Part shown: positions 45,354 through 57,399 of the stretch, piece after piece | Layout: each line of letters opens with the position of its first letter | Numbering within the stretch: position 1 is the stretch's first letter | From: Phlyctochytrium arcticum | Taxonomy: Eukaryota > Chytridiomycota > Chytridiomycetes > Chytridiales > Chytridiaceae | DNA: 64,000 nucleotides | Direction of reading: 5' to 3' | Assembly: GCA_025602905.1 (NCBI GenBank) | Contig: JAHLKI010000002.1 | Span: 1,426,001-1,490,000, forward strand | The notes under the pieces: model-generated | Database searches by the model: none | What the model was told of the DNA's origin: nothing | Seen by the model: the letters and a program-made list of their open reading frames with translations, nothing else | Position numbers and translations under genes: made by a program

Positions 45354-45592
45354 GTGATGTGGTTGATGTGGTTGTAGTAGTCTGGTAGATGTTTGGTAAA
45401 ATGTTGAGAGGCTTGTAGATCTTGCGGTGGTTGGGATTTGGAGTCAGCCAAATGATAAATCTCAAATAAACAAATAAATCTGGAATTATAAACAATGGCC
45501 AAGACTGGAGACAACTACTTTATATTCCGACCTGAAAAGACAAAAGACAAAGTACCGCAACGAGACACAATAACCATCCGCAAAACAAACCT

Positions 45593-46424
45593 TCAAGATG
45601 TAGTGTTCGAAAGATCCGCTAGAGCTCGTCTTGCAGCTTGTCTTGTTGCTTCGGCCTTCGCTTCTCGGCGCTCATCCGCCGCTGCCCTCCTCACTACCAT
45701 TGCTGCCTTCTTTTCTGCGGCAAAAGCCTCAAGCGCCGCCTTCTTAGCTGCGGCAGCTATCTTTCTGGTCTCTTTCTCCTGCTGTTCTCTGGCGGCATCG
45801 GCCTGCTTTTGGATCGCCTTTGCTTCCCTTTCAACCAGTCGGTGAGCAGCCGCCAACTCTTCTTCCGCACGAGCCGTAGCTGGGCATGGAACATTAGATG
45901 TTGTGGATCTGAATTGGGTTTGAAAGCGCCCACTCACCTGCATTCACCATCCCACCTTCTGCAACTATGTTCCGAGAGACTCTTCGGGCTCGTCTTGCTG
46001 TTTCGGCGGCAGTTGCCCGGGCCAGAAGCTTACTGCTGAGCTCGCCCGCTCGGGCCAGGATCAGCCCACCTGTGAGCACGTCCCATAACTCTTCTCGTGC
46101 CTCGGATGGTATGTTGCGGTACGCTTCAGTCGCAAGGAAAGCATTTGCTCTGGACTTGATGGCCTTGGCAGTATCGGGGACTTGCGGGACCTCCTCCGGT
46201 GCAACCGCATCGCCCACTTGCCCCAACTCTTCCTCATCATACCAATACTGTCTATCTTGTGCATCTGCGTAGGGGTCACGCTCGAAGTCCAAGACTGGGA
46301 AATCTTCCGGTAGTTTGTCCAGAACAATTTTGGGATTGAACGGCTCGATACCGGTAGCTCGGAAGGATGAGTGTATGGTTTTACACTTCAGGGCCTTCTT
46401 CCTTATTTCGTGGAGGTGGGTCAA
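45593..46424 (-). pseudogene. Pogo/Fot1-type transposase, C-terminal part
   Basis: Begins abruptly with EIRKKALKCKTIHSSFRATG then IEPFNPKIVLDKLPEDFPVL, the stretch that follows the DDE domain in fungal pogo-like (Tc1/mariner superfamily) transposases. An acidic region and a helical region (SKLLARATAAETARRARR) follow. A 58-bp intron (45937-45880) joins VNA to TARAEEELAAAHRLVERE, a long Ala/Lys/Glu coiled coil ending at 45593. The catalytic part should lie above 46424 but is missing; the KIHLL-type element starts there. So this is a tail left by truncation. Confidence 0.7.
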
Positions 46425-46579
46425 GAATTCCAGCTTATCAAAGTTCAGGGTTTGCTAGCAAAACTCCATACTATGGTACGTTTGAGTAGGAGCAACAGCG
46501 CTTATTATATGCTCATCCTATACTTCAGACTGGTGGTCAAGTTGAGGAGCACGAGTCACCTCTCAAGACGCCTTTTCAT

Positions 46580-49505
46580 ATGATCGACGTAGCCAGCATT
46601 GTTGCGCAAGAGGTTGCTAATCCAGAAGTCATGCGGCACCTCAAAACGTTTAGTGAAACAAGCGACGTTCTTTCGGAGATGTACCACGCCGAAAAGTGGC
46701 ATTCGGACCCTGCGCTGCAGGCGCCGATGATGCGCATCCACTCAATGGACATATTCTTGAAAGATTTCGTATGGACTGTGGACAATGTGTGTCTCCAAGT
46801 TGAACGGTTCACTGTGAAGGACGGGGAGCTATTCGCATGCGGCACTCAACTCAAAGACACCCCCGATGGCCTCTACTTGTCTACCAATATCACTGTCAAC
46901 ATCAAGACATTCCAACAAACTATTGACATGCCGCCACCTCCCCAAATAAGCATTATTGGTCGTTGCAGCCCCACCAATATATATACCACATTCACGGCAG
47001 AGGAGTTGAAAGAGGTCCTTGCACCTCACCCACTCAAAGCGCGTGCCGGCGGGCATCGCGTCATTATGGTTCCTATCATACTTTTCTGCGATGATTCGGC
47101 GGGTACAAGCTCAAAGAAGTGGAACCCTTTTTACAATTGGTATATCCAGCTTGGAGGTTTACCCTTTGAATTGAGTCAGCGCGACTTTCACACACACTTC
47201 CTCGCTACTAGCAATAAAGCGTCTGCATTGGAAATGGCCGATGCATTGGTGAATTGCATGAACAACAAATTGGTGAAAGGCGTGTGGTCTTGGGATTCTG
47301 CCGCTTTGGAGCCTGTGCTGGTCACAGGTGCGGTCGTCTGCATGTTGGGCGATAACCCAATGCATTCGGAGCTTTGTTCTACTATGGATTTCGGAAAAGC
47401 CAACCGGTTCTGCCGAGCTTGTAAAGTGAAGGGCAAGTTCGAAACAGCAGAAGAATTAGGACAATTCCTTGCTCCTAGTGAACCACGGAACTGGGCGGAA
47501 ACACAAGCTGAGGTCTTTGATCAACTTGATTTGGCTTGCTCATTTGGAAACAAGACCAGACTCAAAAAGCAGCAAACGATGACTGGTGTCAAGTGTCAGC
47601 TGTCCGCTCGTACCATGGAGAAATTGACGAAGTACGCAAAAAACCACTCTGTTGATGCAACCAGAGCCTTTCGCGAGACTCTCGGACCAGCCAAAGCTTT
47701 GATAAATCCGCTTTTCCGATTGACCTCGTTTGACGGTCACAGAGATTGTCCTCTGGAGGCTCTGCATACTGTTCTTTTGGGTGTCATCAAGTGGTTGTCA
47801 CGCGCATCTCTTGCCCTGCTTTCGAAAGATCAAAAACAGGAACTATGGCTTCGAGTGGATGCGCTCAATTGGCAAGGATTTACGCGCCCTTTCCGAGGCA
47901 AATAGATCGTCATAAATGGGGGTTCGCTTCTGGGAAAGGACTTTCGACGAATAATTCAAATTGGACCATTCATGTATGATGGGATCCTGCCGCAATCCTG
48001 GATAAAGGCATGGTGCTGTATGGCGGACGTGTTTCTATTGGTTTACTTGCGCCGTATTCCCAACTTAGAGGCTTATGTCGTCGACCTGCAACGTGCTATT
48101 ACAGCTTTGTTCGCGGCTGTATGTGACATCGACCACAAAATTTTCTCACGGCGCAAATATCATGCGCTTGTTCATCTCACTGAGGATGTTCGCCGATTTG
48201 GGCCGGCTGTACTTTTTGCCACTGAGAAGTTCGAAAGTTTCAACCCCATTGTACGTGTTCAGTTAGCCCACACAAACCGCCACGCTCCATCCAAGGATGT
48301 TTCCTCTCGCTTTGCGCGTGCCCGAACAGTTCGTCATCTCATCAGTGGCGGATATTGGCAAGAAGGATCTCGGTATGTCAATGGCGGTCCGAAGTTGCTC
48401 GATCTTTTCAAGGATGAAACAGTGCAAAGCGCATTAGGTGAGTCTTAATTCGACCTAATTACGGAGGTCGTTCAGATTTTTAACGTGGGCTTCAATTTCT
48501 TTATAGGCCTTTCAGCATCCAAAGAAGAACCTCTACCAATTGCGCCATACACATTGAAGATTGGAACGCCAGTCTCTTTTGAAGATACTTTGACATGCGA
48601 ACTGAGCATGTATATCCCCCCTTCCCAGGTATGAGCGCATATTTTTGTTTGTCGACACTCTATCCTGCAGTTTAACCGTGCCTCTGTATGTGAAAAAGGC
48701 TCAAGTATATCAAAGATGGACAAGTGCTACTGTGCGAAGAATTGAAACACGCATTCGCGTTGGAGATTTCATGGGTACGGAACATGGTTTATTTGGCAGA
48801 GTTCTTGAGATTCTCCAAGAAACCGCACCCGCAACCGGAAAGACAAAGTTCCTTGTCGAGTTCTTTGAACATGATGGAGAGTTTCACAACGAATGTCCCA
48901 TCATCACGCCCTTTGGACTGTATGAAGTTCTGGAGGATAAAGACATCCAAGGCACCCTCAATGTTCAACATCTCTGCAGTTCAGATTGCGGAATCAAGAC
49001 AGTGCATCAGCAGATGATCGAACGGCAGACTAGGAACATCTCGCACGATGCGTGGGTTCACTCAGATGAACAAATATACCTGATTAATGTTTTTTGTGCG
49101 CAACTGCCTTGGGTGCGCAGTCAGTTTCCTAGTCAGTACCCAACCATCGAAACCACCAATCTGGCTCAACACTGCCAAGATGCCTTCACGCGACAACGGG
49201 AATGAGAATGTCATCAGCTTGAACAATTGATGATGCAAGGTGTGTCGACTATGCCATGGATAAGCTCATTCCACGCCTGGTTTCTAATCCATCTTCATGC
49301 AGGGATCCTTGCAAACGACGACAATGATGACACACTCAGTACAACCACCACCCAAACCACTGCCACCGGCTGCAGTGTCGTCATCGGTACCTCATCACAG
49401 CCTCCTTCCCGAGGATCTGCACAAGCACCCGTACCAGGACATGGGCGTGGACGAGGGCGAGGACAACCAAGAGGCGGAGCTCGTTCACGAGCGGGGCAGA
49501 GATGA
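46580..49505 (+). pseudogene. KIHLL-type fungal transposon protein, two in-frame stops
   Basis: The open frame 46580-47905 (441 codons; an upstream exon with QVEEHESPLKTPFHMIDVAS may precede) ends in a TAG at 47903-47905, after which the same frame continues IVINGGSLLGKDFRRIIQIG. It contains LTSFDGHRDCPLEALHTVLL and, later, KYHALVHLTEDVRRFGPAVL, ATEKFESFNPIVRVQLAHTN and RHLISGGYW, a set of motifs I know from multi-copy basidiomycete transposon proteins. Introns lie at about 48439-48507 and 48627-48680. A TGA at 49203-49205 precedes a last exon (intron 49240-49302) with an RG-rich tail, HGRGRGRGQPRGGARSRAGQ, ending at 49505. Biochemical role not established; a transposase-like role is inferred. 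Confidence 0.65.
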
Positions 49506-49645
49506 TGGACTTCGCAGTAAGAATTACATCATTGATCAATGATCATTCTCAACTTGGACAACAATAATGACGCAATGAAACTTTTGTCCATTCAGTCATT
49601 CACAAGATCGGCTCTGGGATAGACTGGGACGACAAGCTTTGCGGG

Positions 49646-49653
49646 TATAAAAG
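49646..49653 (+). promoter_or_regulatory. TATA box (TATAAAAG) of the five-exon gene
   Basis: TATAAAAG 105 bp upstream of the ATG at 49758, with a run of 14 C residues (about 49675) between them. Confidence 0.5.
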
Positions 49654-49757
49654 CTGGTAGAGTTGCACATATCCCCCCCCCCCCCCTTCTTCTGCATCCT
49701 ATCACCCATCACCTTCTCTGTACAACTTCAACTTGCTACTTTACTCTTCAATACAAG

Positions 49758-51012
49758 ATGCTCTCTGGTCAAGGAAACGACGCCAATTCCGGCAGTTCTG
49801 GCAGTTCTAACACTCGACAGGGTTCAAGCTTCTTGGAACGAATGATGGCTGCCCAAGCCGCCAGTGCCCAAAAGAGAAGGCGAACCGAATCCCAGTCCGA
49901 TGTAAGTGTGCTATATATACAATGGTACTTTTATTTTTTTCACATGCTAATATCTGTTCCTCTTAGGATTTGGAGAGTCCCGTTCGTACCCGTGGCGATA
50001 CCCCTGCCGCTGGTCTCAACGGAACCGGCAGCCAAAATCCATTTACCACCAATCCCCCGAATGGCATCCTTTTGTCTCGCGACCAGGTTACGAATATTCT
50101 CACGCGCCGCGACGCGGATCGTAGCCTTACAGAGGCCGGTCACCATTTTGCCACCAAGAGCTTGGGAGAGCAGCTCTTGACCCTCTTTCTGGACATCCAG
50201 GAAATGGATAGAAGGAGCAGGCGCGCTGAAGCCTCCGAGCATGAGAACTGGGAGATTTGTCCCAATCTTAAAGTAAGTCTCATATACTTTTCCGACCCCA
50301 TACCTCATACCTAGATACTCACCATCAGACAGGCCAACATCAAAGGAGAAGCGAAGAAAAGCTGCATGAATGCCTTCAAAAAGAGCTTTACCAAGGATTC
50401 CAAGCCAATCACCGACTTGATCTTTGACGATGGATTGGGAATGTTGCCCCAACTCAAGTCCGTCACCTCGGTGTATCAAACGGTTCAAACCGCGGTTGGG
50501 GTCCAACTAACGCAAGCCAAGAACAAGATGACGTCCGCATTGGTTCCCAAAGGCACGAAGGTTAGCAACTTGTTCCTGGACGACCTCGTGGTCAAAGTGT
50601 ATGGGAAGGAGTACACCCCAGAACAAAGGACCCGGACAGCGATTTTGGTAAGACTGCATCGTGGTTTTTCTCTTACGCGATGTCACGCTACGAACACTTT
50701 CTAGCGCTGGGCTATCAACTTGCTAACTGCTAAGGAGAGATCTTCCTCCAATTTCTGGGAAAGCGTCTCAAATGTGTTGAAGCAGTACGATGGCCAGGAA
50801 CCTGAGGCCCTTGCACGGTATGTGTATATTGAAATGTTCATTGATTGGATGTGTTGATCTTAACTTTCCATCTATCTTATAGCAAGACTGATGACATTGT
50901 GACGGACGATATGGTTCATTACTCAGGTGAAAGCAACGGCGTAAACAACGGCGGTACTGAGGGTGGCAATCAAGGCGAGACTGAGGGGGGGAATGCCTCT
51001 GATAGTGAATAG
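49758..51012 (+). CDS. Unrecognised five-exon gene, 335 aa
   Basis: Exons 49758-49901, 49967-50272, 50333-50647, 50705-50817 and 50883-51012, all with GT-AG introns of 55-65 bp and an unbroken frame. The protein starts Ser/Gly/Asn-rich (MLSGQGNDANSGSS), has a basic KRRRTES, then a helical body with ILLSRDQVTNILTRRDADRS, LGEQLLTLFLDIQEMDRRSR and KKSCMNAFKKSFTKDSKPIT, and ends in a Gly/Asn/Glu-rich tail. It follows the KIHLL-type gene on the same strand and may be its partner in one transposon; this is inference from position. Intact, unlike almost all other genes in the window. Confidence 0.65.
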
Positions 51013-51070
51013 AGTAGCATAGTGATATATAGTGCTTCTCCATCATAATACAGTATTAGATCAATCTCGA

Positions 51071-51156
51071 GACAATCTTTACTTTTGGCCTGAGGCATGG
51101 TTGAAACAAGTTCGACACAATCTTTACTTCTGGCCTGAGGCATGGTCAAAACCAGT
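51071..51156. repeat. Tandem duplication, about 43-45-bp unit
   Basis: CAATCTTTACTTTTGGCCTG and CAATCTTTACTTCTGGCCTG, each with AGGCATGG after it, lie head to tail just after the five-exon gene. 51157-51405 is non-coding and becomes AT-rich. Confidence 0.8.
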
Positions 51157-51405
51157 ATTGTCTCAAGATCAGTATTCACTCATACTGCCTGAATGTTGGT
51201 CTCCAGCTTCAAGCAACATGTAACGGTCAACAACTAGGAGATATTTAAATGCCCGAAGATTGCATCAACATTGACGATGATTAATGACTATTCGTATTGC
51301 CACAATGTTGGCGCAAATATCTCCTCAACATTTGCAAGTTTAGGAGTGTAAGCAGTGATTTGATTTGTTTGATACAAATTTCTAAAATTAAAGCTATAGT
51401 AGAAC

Positions 51406-54400
51406 ATGAAGGATAACGGGCGCAATAGTTCGGGCCTTAGAACATTGGAAAGAACTAATCTCGTATCTCCTTTCGTCACAAATAGCATCAGAGGTCTTGG
51501 TAACAATGTCTCAATTGAAAACTTTGAACGGGGAACGTTCCAATCAATATCTAACAAGAATGGTGAGTTACTGGTCAACAAGATAGAGTGCGACGCACCT
51601 TTAACCACGCACGTCGAAGACGGTTCTGCTTCAATTTCCTTGAATTTTGATCAGACATCACTTGAGTTGGTAGACGGTAAACTGGCGGTATTAGATACTC
51701 CGTATTTAAACCCTCTGCATCAGAACGAAAACGACGAGGTTGGATTGTTGATTGACGACGAGTCATTGCTCTTTATTGATAATAGTGGAACACTTTTGAA
51801 TCAGAATCCAAAAGTCAATTCCCCACTTTTCATCAACGACAACGTTGAAGTAGAAATTGAATATTCCAGTCATTTCCAAGATAATGAAGGGTACTTTGAA
51901 GACGGGACGCTCTTTGCAAAAGGATTAGAACTGAAGATCGGACCGGGTCTCAAATTCGATGCATTCAATTCTCATCGATTGACCTTGAATCTGGATTCAG
52001 ATACAATGAGAATCTCCAATAATGAATTATCGGCAAAGATACCTGATAAGCTCGTATTCCATGAACCACTTGATGAAGTCGATGAAGAAGTGTCCTTGAA
52101 ACTTGGAAGCCGATTAGAGGTTAAAGATGGAAAACTGAATGCCAAAGATGCAACTGAATATTTGCAGGGAAGTCAAGCCATATCCGTATATAAAGACCCT
52201 CTTGAGGCATTTGATGCCTCTCTCGTCAAGTTGTCGGTGGATACAAACAATCTAACGCAAGAGGGGAACCGGCTTGGTGTGAAAAGTGATGGATTGGGTC
52301 TTGTTTACTACGGCAGCGGAACTGGAGTTGGAATGCTTCAGAGCTTGAATCTTGTATTCAACAACACACTCAGACAACTACAAGTAGACTATGTTATTGG
52401 CAAGCAAGACTTTGTGATATCAAACAAATCCACGTTGCCTACTACAGCATACGTTGAGCAATTGTATCAGGGTGGTGATTCAATTGATATTAGCGCGGAG
52501 TCGTTTGGTCGTAAAATCGTATCACTGCGCCACAACGACTCTTTGCTGACGGATGTGACAAACACGCTTTCGGTGAATCTCGCAGCGCTGGTGAACAATA
52601 ACAGCATTCGAGTGAATACCGAAGGCAAGTTGACATCAGGATTGATCTTCCAGCAGATGAATAACTTGGGTGTTCGAAACGGTAACAAGGTATTCGTTGA
52701 CTTGCAGACTTCACGGAATTTAGAATTTGACGGCAGTATTCTAACAGACATACGCAGTTTCGGGACGGGTTGCATGAGAATAGTTCACACCAAGTGGAGC
52801 TTGATTTAACAGTGGACGGATTTTTGGAAATGAACTCAAGTAAGACTCACATCACAGAGAATCGTACAGTGTCTAATGGAATCACGAGGGTGGGTAATGA
52901 TATTCGCGGAAACTATCAAGGGGGAAGCAATATTCAAATCTCAGGAAATACAATCTCTTGCACCTATGAATATGAAGCACCTGAGGAGTCGCCTTACATT
53001 GGTGGCAATTTCATCAGTGTTTCTGGCCGATCCATAAATAACACCATGACTCTGGTTGGAGGTACTGGGGTAATTGTGACTCCAACGGGTACAGGATATT
53101 CAATCAGTTCGATTGATACTCAACAAAACAAACGGACGGCAGAAGATGTGACAGAGAACCAAATGGATGTAAGTGAGCCCAAAGTGTACAAGAATGGTAC
53201 GGGATCGACAGTGGCCAGTACTGGTGGCCTTTTGGGTGCTTTAGGTCCTCTTGGTGGAATATTCAATCTAGCCGGTGGTATTGCAGCTGTACCAGGAATA
53301 GCATCATCTGCTATAGGCGGTGTGGCCCAGTTAGCTGGTGCTCTAACTGGTGGCTCTTTAGTCGGGGGTTATATCTCTGTATACGGCCACGAAAGAAAAC
53401 AAGAGAAGGATCAAGAGGGTAACGGATTATGCAATGTCGACAATACGCCCAAATTGGAACCTGGAAGCAACATTGTAATTTATACTGCACCCGATGCTGT
53501 AAATTGTCCAGATTCCCGTTTAATGTTCGATAAACCGTCTTGTTCCTGGATTGGAGTTCAAAATGAATATGAAGAGCAGGCCGTGAATCTCGAAATTCTA
53601 CGCGAATATGATTCGGAAGTGATACAACCAAACACAGTGAGTCTCTTGTCGCAACTTATCAGTCCTATCAATGACCGAATAGATACAGTTGAAGCCGTAA
53701 TTCAATCGGTCAAGACAGACTTAGGTTCCAATTATCAAGTAAAAATAACAAATGGAAACAAATTATCATATAGTTTGATATCAGACACGCCGAATTTCAG
53801 CGGATTTGCAACAACTTCCAATGTCGCTGCAAACTACGTTTCAAATTCTTTGCTGAATACAACCCTTCTAGGATACGTGTCAAATACATCACTCGCGACA
53901 GTTTTAGCAACGAAACAGCCACTGATTACAAGTTCTTCAAAACTGGAATATTCCCTGGTTGCAAATACACCCGATTTTGCTCCATATCTCACTAGAACAA
54001 CAGACTTGAACTCCATTAATGCTTCCATTGCTACTAAAGTCTCACAATCAGCCTATGATATTCGTCAGACTACTTTGGACTTGACAATTGCGACAAAGCA
54101 GAATACTATTAACAATATTCTGTCACTATCCGGAGTGGATTCAAATACAACTACTCTTCTTACGGATAATTTCACAATCGCACCAATGGGTGTCCTTACA
54201 GGTAATGCTGTTTACGATAGCGCCAACAAGTGGGTGCAATTACAAGCTTGGGGACAAACAAGTTCGACAGGTACTCTGACATATACTGTTACTAATCTAG
54301 GACGTTATTTCACTCTTAATGCAAGTTTGTACTATGGGAGTCTAAATGATGATGGTATTCAGATTATGTGTGGAGGTTGGACTATATTTTTTTCAAGTTG

Positions 54401-56696
54401 GTCAAACTTTACACTAATTACAAGTCCAGAAGGTACAAGTCCGACAATTGTTCCTCCATTATCCCTGCCAAGAGTTACTTTGACAAATGTGACTATTAAA
54501 CTTGTTTATGACACTTTGTCAGTATATGTCAATGGAACACTAATCACCAGTCATCAGAGTTCTCCTTTGACTGGTACAGTATCTATTACATTATCGTTTA
54601 AAGGAATCTCTGGAGGATTTTCAAACAACAAATTTGTAGACAATGTTCTGCTCACAAAGGATTCCAATGCTACAGAAATATTCAAATTCGCACCATTTGC
54701 AACAAAAGTATCTTCTCAATTAACTATACAAGATGATTACAACTATGGTTTGTCTCTGATATTCTCTTCTTCTACTGGATTGAGTGGCACGTTAACTGAA
54801 CAACTTCGTATTCAATCAAGTGGTGTTTTCCTCACCGGTAACAAATTAGTAGCAAGCCAGGAATATGTGACGACCCAAATTGCGGCAATTCCCCTCTCCA
54901 ATTATACATTGTTATCGACTTATAATACAAGACAGACTGCAATTGACAATCGCTTTACGCCAATTGAGACACGACAATCTCAACTGAAGGCATTATCGAA
55001 TCTAGATACGATTGATTTGTCTACAAGTTCTGTTAATGGTATTCTCCCAATTGGCAATATCAATGTTTCGACGCTCCAACCACTCATCACAACTGATAAT
55101 GCAGCATCTATCAAAACGATACTGGGATTGTCTTCATATGCTTTGACTGGTACTATTGAATACGATAATATTCTAAACAAACCAGTATTTGCTTCATTGG
55201 CTTTGAAAAATAATGTTGATTTGTCTACATCAGATGCTACTGGTATTCTCTCTATTGCCAAAGTCAATGTTTCGACATTGCAACCTCTTGATGCGACTCT
55301 TACATCTTTGTCTTCATCAACTCCGAGTATTCCAAAACCACTCACTCTTACTAATTCAACAGCGTCCTCTAATTAACCCAGTTTATCATTAATTGGTGGT
55401 GGAGGAAGTGGAAATTCTGTGTCAATAAACCCCAGTCCTTGGTCTGCAAGACCAGGTGGAATACCAACAAAAATCAGTTGTATTGACAATGGCGCTGGTG
55501 GTTCTATTCTGAGTCTGAGAACTTCTGCAGATTCAAATACAGCACCGACAGAGTTCCTTAGTGGGAGCGCGAGTTCGGTTCTAATACCAATGACGACAGA
55601 TTCGACGTCAGCAACAACTGGTGCTCTCCGAATTGCTGGAGGGATGGGTGTTTCAAAATGGATCACTATGGGCGGAGGCGGAGAACAAGGTGGTACTTTC
55701 AATTCTGGAGGATTGATTTTTGATTTTCGAACAGGCAACTATAAACATTTCATTAGAAGTCGCCACAATGGTTCCCAGTTGTTTACAAACGCTATCGACT
55801 TCTACATCAATACCTCTACGACTGTTAACGGTTCTTCGGCACCAGCGGTGGGTAACATCAATGCATTTACGATTGATGCTACAACAGTATTTGTTTTACC
55901 TACAACAGAGGCAACAGGTCTCGATAGTGGTGCTCTCCGAGTTTCTGGAGGTGCCTCTGTTTCAAAAAAATTGTATGTAGGTACTGATGTATTCATTGCA
56001 GGGAATAGTGTAACTACATCTCTTACTGGAAAGCAATCTCTTTATTCCAATTTAACAAGTTTATCCTCAACGATACCAATGCTTCCAAAATTGACTGTTA
56101 ATGAGAATATCGATGTAGGTTCAACCTCAACTGCTCAACATACTATCCAAACCTCTTCTGCATCTGATGTTTTAAAAATCAAGAATTGTGCTAATAACGG
56201 CTACGCATCTATTGTATTCGAATCTAATACAAATGTGCAAGCAAGTATAGGAGTTGGTGGAAGTAGTGTGGGGAACTCAACTACAGATCGACTTTACCTC
56301 AAATCTTCCTCAATTTATCTCGATGCTCAAGATATCTCGTACCCCGGGGGTTTCCTTACGAGAACACTCGGGAAGACGGTATTCGACAATTTGACACTTA
56401 CTGCTGCAAATAGTGTCACTTTTACAACAGAAAGAAGTTTCCCAATGTTTACCGGAAGCGTGTCGGCATATGCAACTACTACCCAACAAGGTATTACGTT
56501 TCAATATAAGATCGACAATGTCACTGTAAAAAGTTTCTATTTCTTTTTCAATCAAGCCAATATTCACACACGATTACCCTTCTCCTGTATATGTACTGAC
56601 ATCAGTCCAGGCACTCACGGATTTCAGATTACTGCAGCTGGCAATGTAAGCATGGATGTCAATTCCAGGATAGACTTATGCTTCATAGAATATTAA
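51406..56696 (+). pseudogene. Giant virus-type fibre protein gene, one frameshift and one stop
   Basis: Three long frames (51406-52809, 52770-55376, 55419-56696) together span over 1700 codons. The first has repeated short beta-type units (VDGKLAVL, EVEIEYSSHF, GPGLKFDAFN, KDGKLNAKD) that recall the shaft of adenovirus-family fibres. The second starts with more such units, then a Gly-rich hydrophobic stretch (53205-53375, GGLLGALGPLGGIFNLAGG) that could insert in a membrane, then Thr/Ser/Asn-rich tail-fibre-like repeats (TKQPLI, VSTLQPL twice). The third has the paired module GALRIAGGMGVSK / GALRVSGGASVSK and a C-terminal knob-like segment. The frame changes near 52770-52809; a TAA stands at 55374-55376. 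Attachment fibre of a large DNA virus or related element is my inference; no capsid or polymerase gene is nearby. Confidence 0.6.
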
Positions 56697-57065
56697 ACAT
56701 CAGTCAACTCGAATATCTCGATGCACGGATTTGATTTTGAACTAAGGACCACGTACTTGTCGGAGACAGTCATGGATCCAATTTTTAAGAACTCACGTCT
56801 GAGGGATTTATCAATCCTAGGATTGAGTCTGGTGGAGATAGATATGATTTTTTCAAACAGTTTTCTATTGCAACTTGTAACATTTATGAATACTTACATA
56901 TCTTTATCCTTCAGGCTAACAGCTATTCTTGTTAATTCCTCTTCAGTATTCACTGCTAGTCTCAAAATGTTGGCTGTTTCACCACTCTTGGATTTTAGAT
57001 GTATAAGCTTAGCAGGAGGACACATTGAATACTATATTGATACAAAAATGAAAAAAAAGCTTTTC
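56697..57065 (-). pseudogene. Short broken gene convergent with the fibre gene
   Basis: The minus strand reads MCPPAKLIHLKSKSGETANI and on to a TAA near 56894-56896, then in the same frame KLFEKIISISTRLNPRIDKS to a stop next to the fibre stop. AT-rich like the fibre gene. No family recognised; with the upstream frame 57302-57078 it could form one decayed gene. Confidence 0.35.
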
Positions 57066-57077
57066 TCAGTGCGTTTC

Positions 57078-57302
57078 TCATGAGTCGCTGCTGCATAATT
57101 CATATTCATATTGACACATGCGTTGAAAGAGAATCCGAGATCCAAAATAGTCTGTTTTTAACCATTGCTGTTCCATGCGCTTCTTAATTTCTCTCATTGG
57201 ATTAATATGGTAGTGTTCTGCCAATAGTAGATAGAGATCAGTATCCAGATATTCTAGAACAAGCAGACCAACATTTATGGGTAAGTTATCCAAGATGTCC
57301 AT
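57078..57302 (-). CDS. Small protein with an F-box-like start (74 aa)
   Basis: ATG at 57302, MDILDNLPINVGLLVLEYLD, then LYLLLAEHYHINP and a basic helix (EIKKRMEQQW). The LP..V...ILEYLD pattern resembles the short F-box or ankyrin-leader domains found in proteins of large DNA viruses, but at this length it is only suggestive. Divergent from the next gene with about 100 AT-rich bases between. Confidence 0.4.
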   Translation of the reverse strand: MDILDNLPINVGLLVLEYLDTDLYLLLAEHYHINPMREIKKRMEQQWLKTDYFGSRILFQRMCQYEYELCSSDS

Positions 57303-57399
57303 TGTATATCTTCAGCTACCTTTTGTGCGTGTGTCTATGGATGCGTTTACTTAACCACTATTTTAAATATTTTGTCACGTACAAATTAGTACACGATCA

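Noticed and set aside
56721..57083. Plus-strand hydrophobic open frame
   Set aside because: The opposite strand has the more protein-like frame; the hydrophobic residues arise from its antisense.
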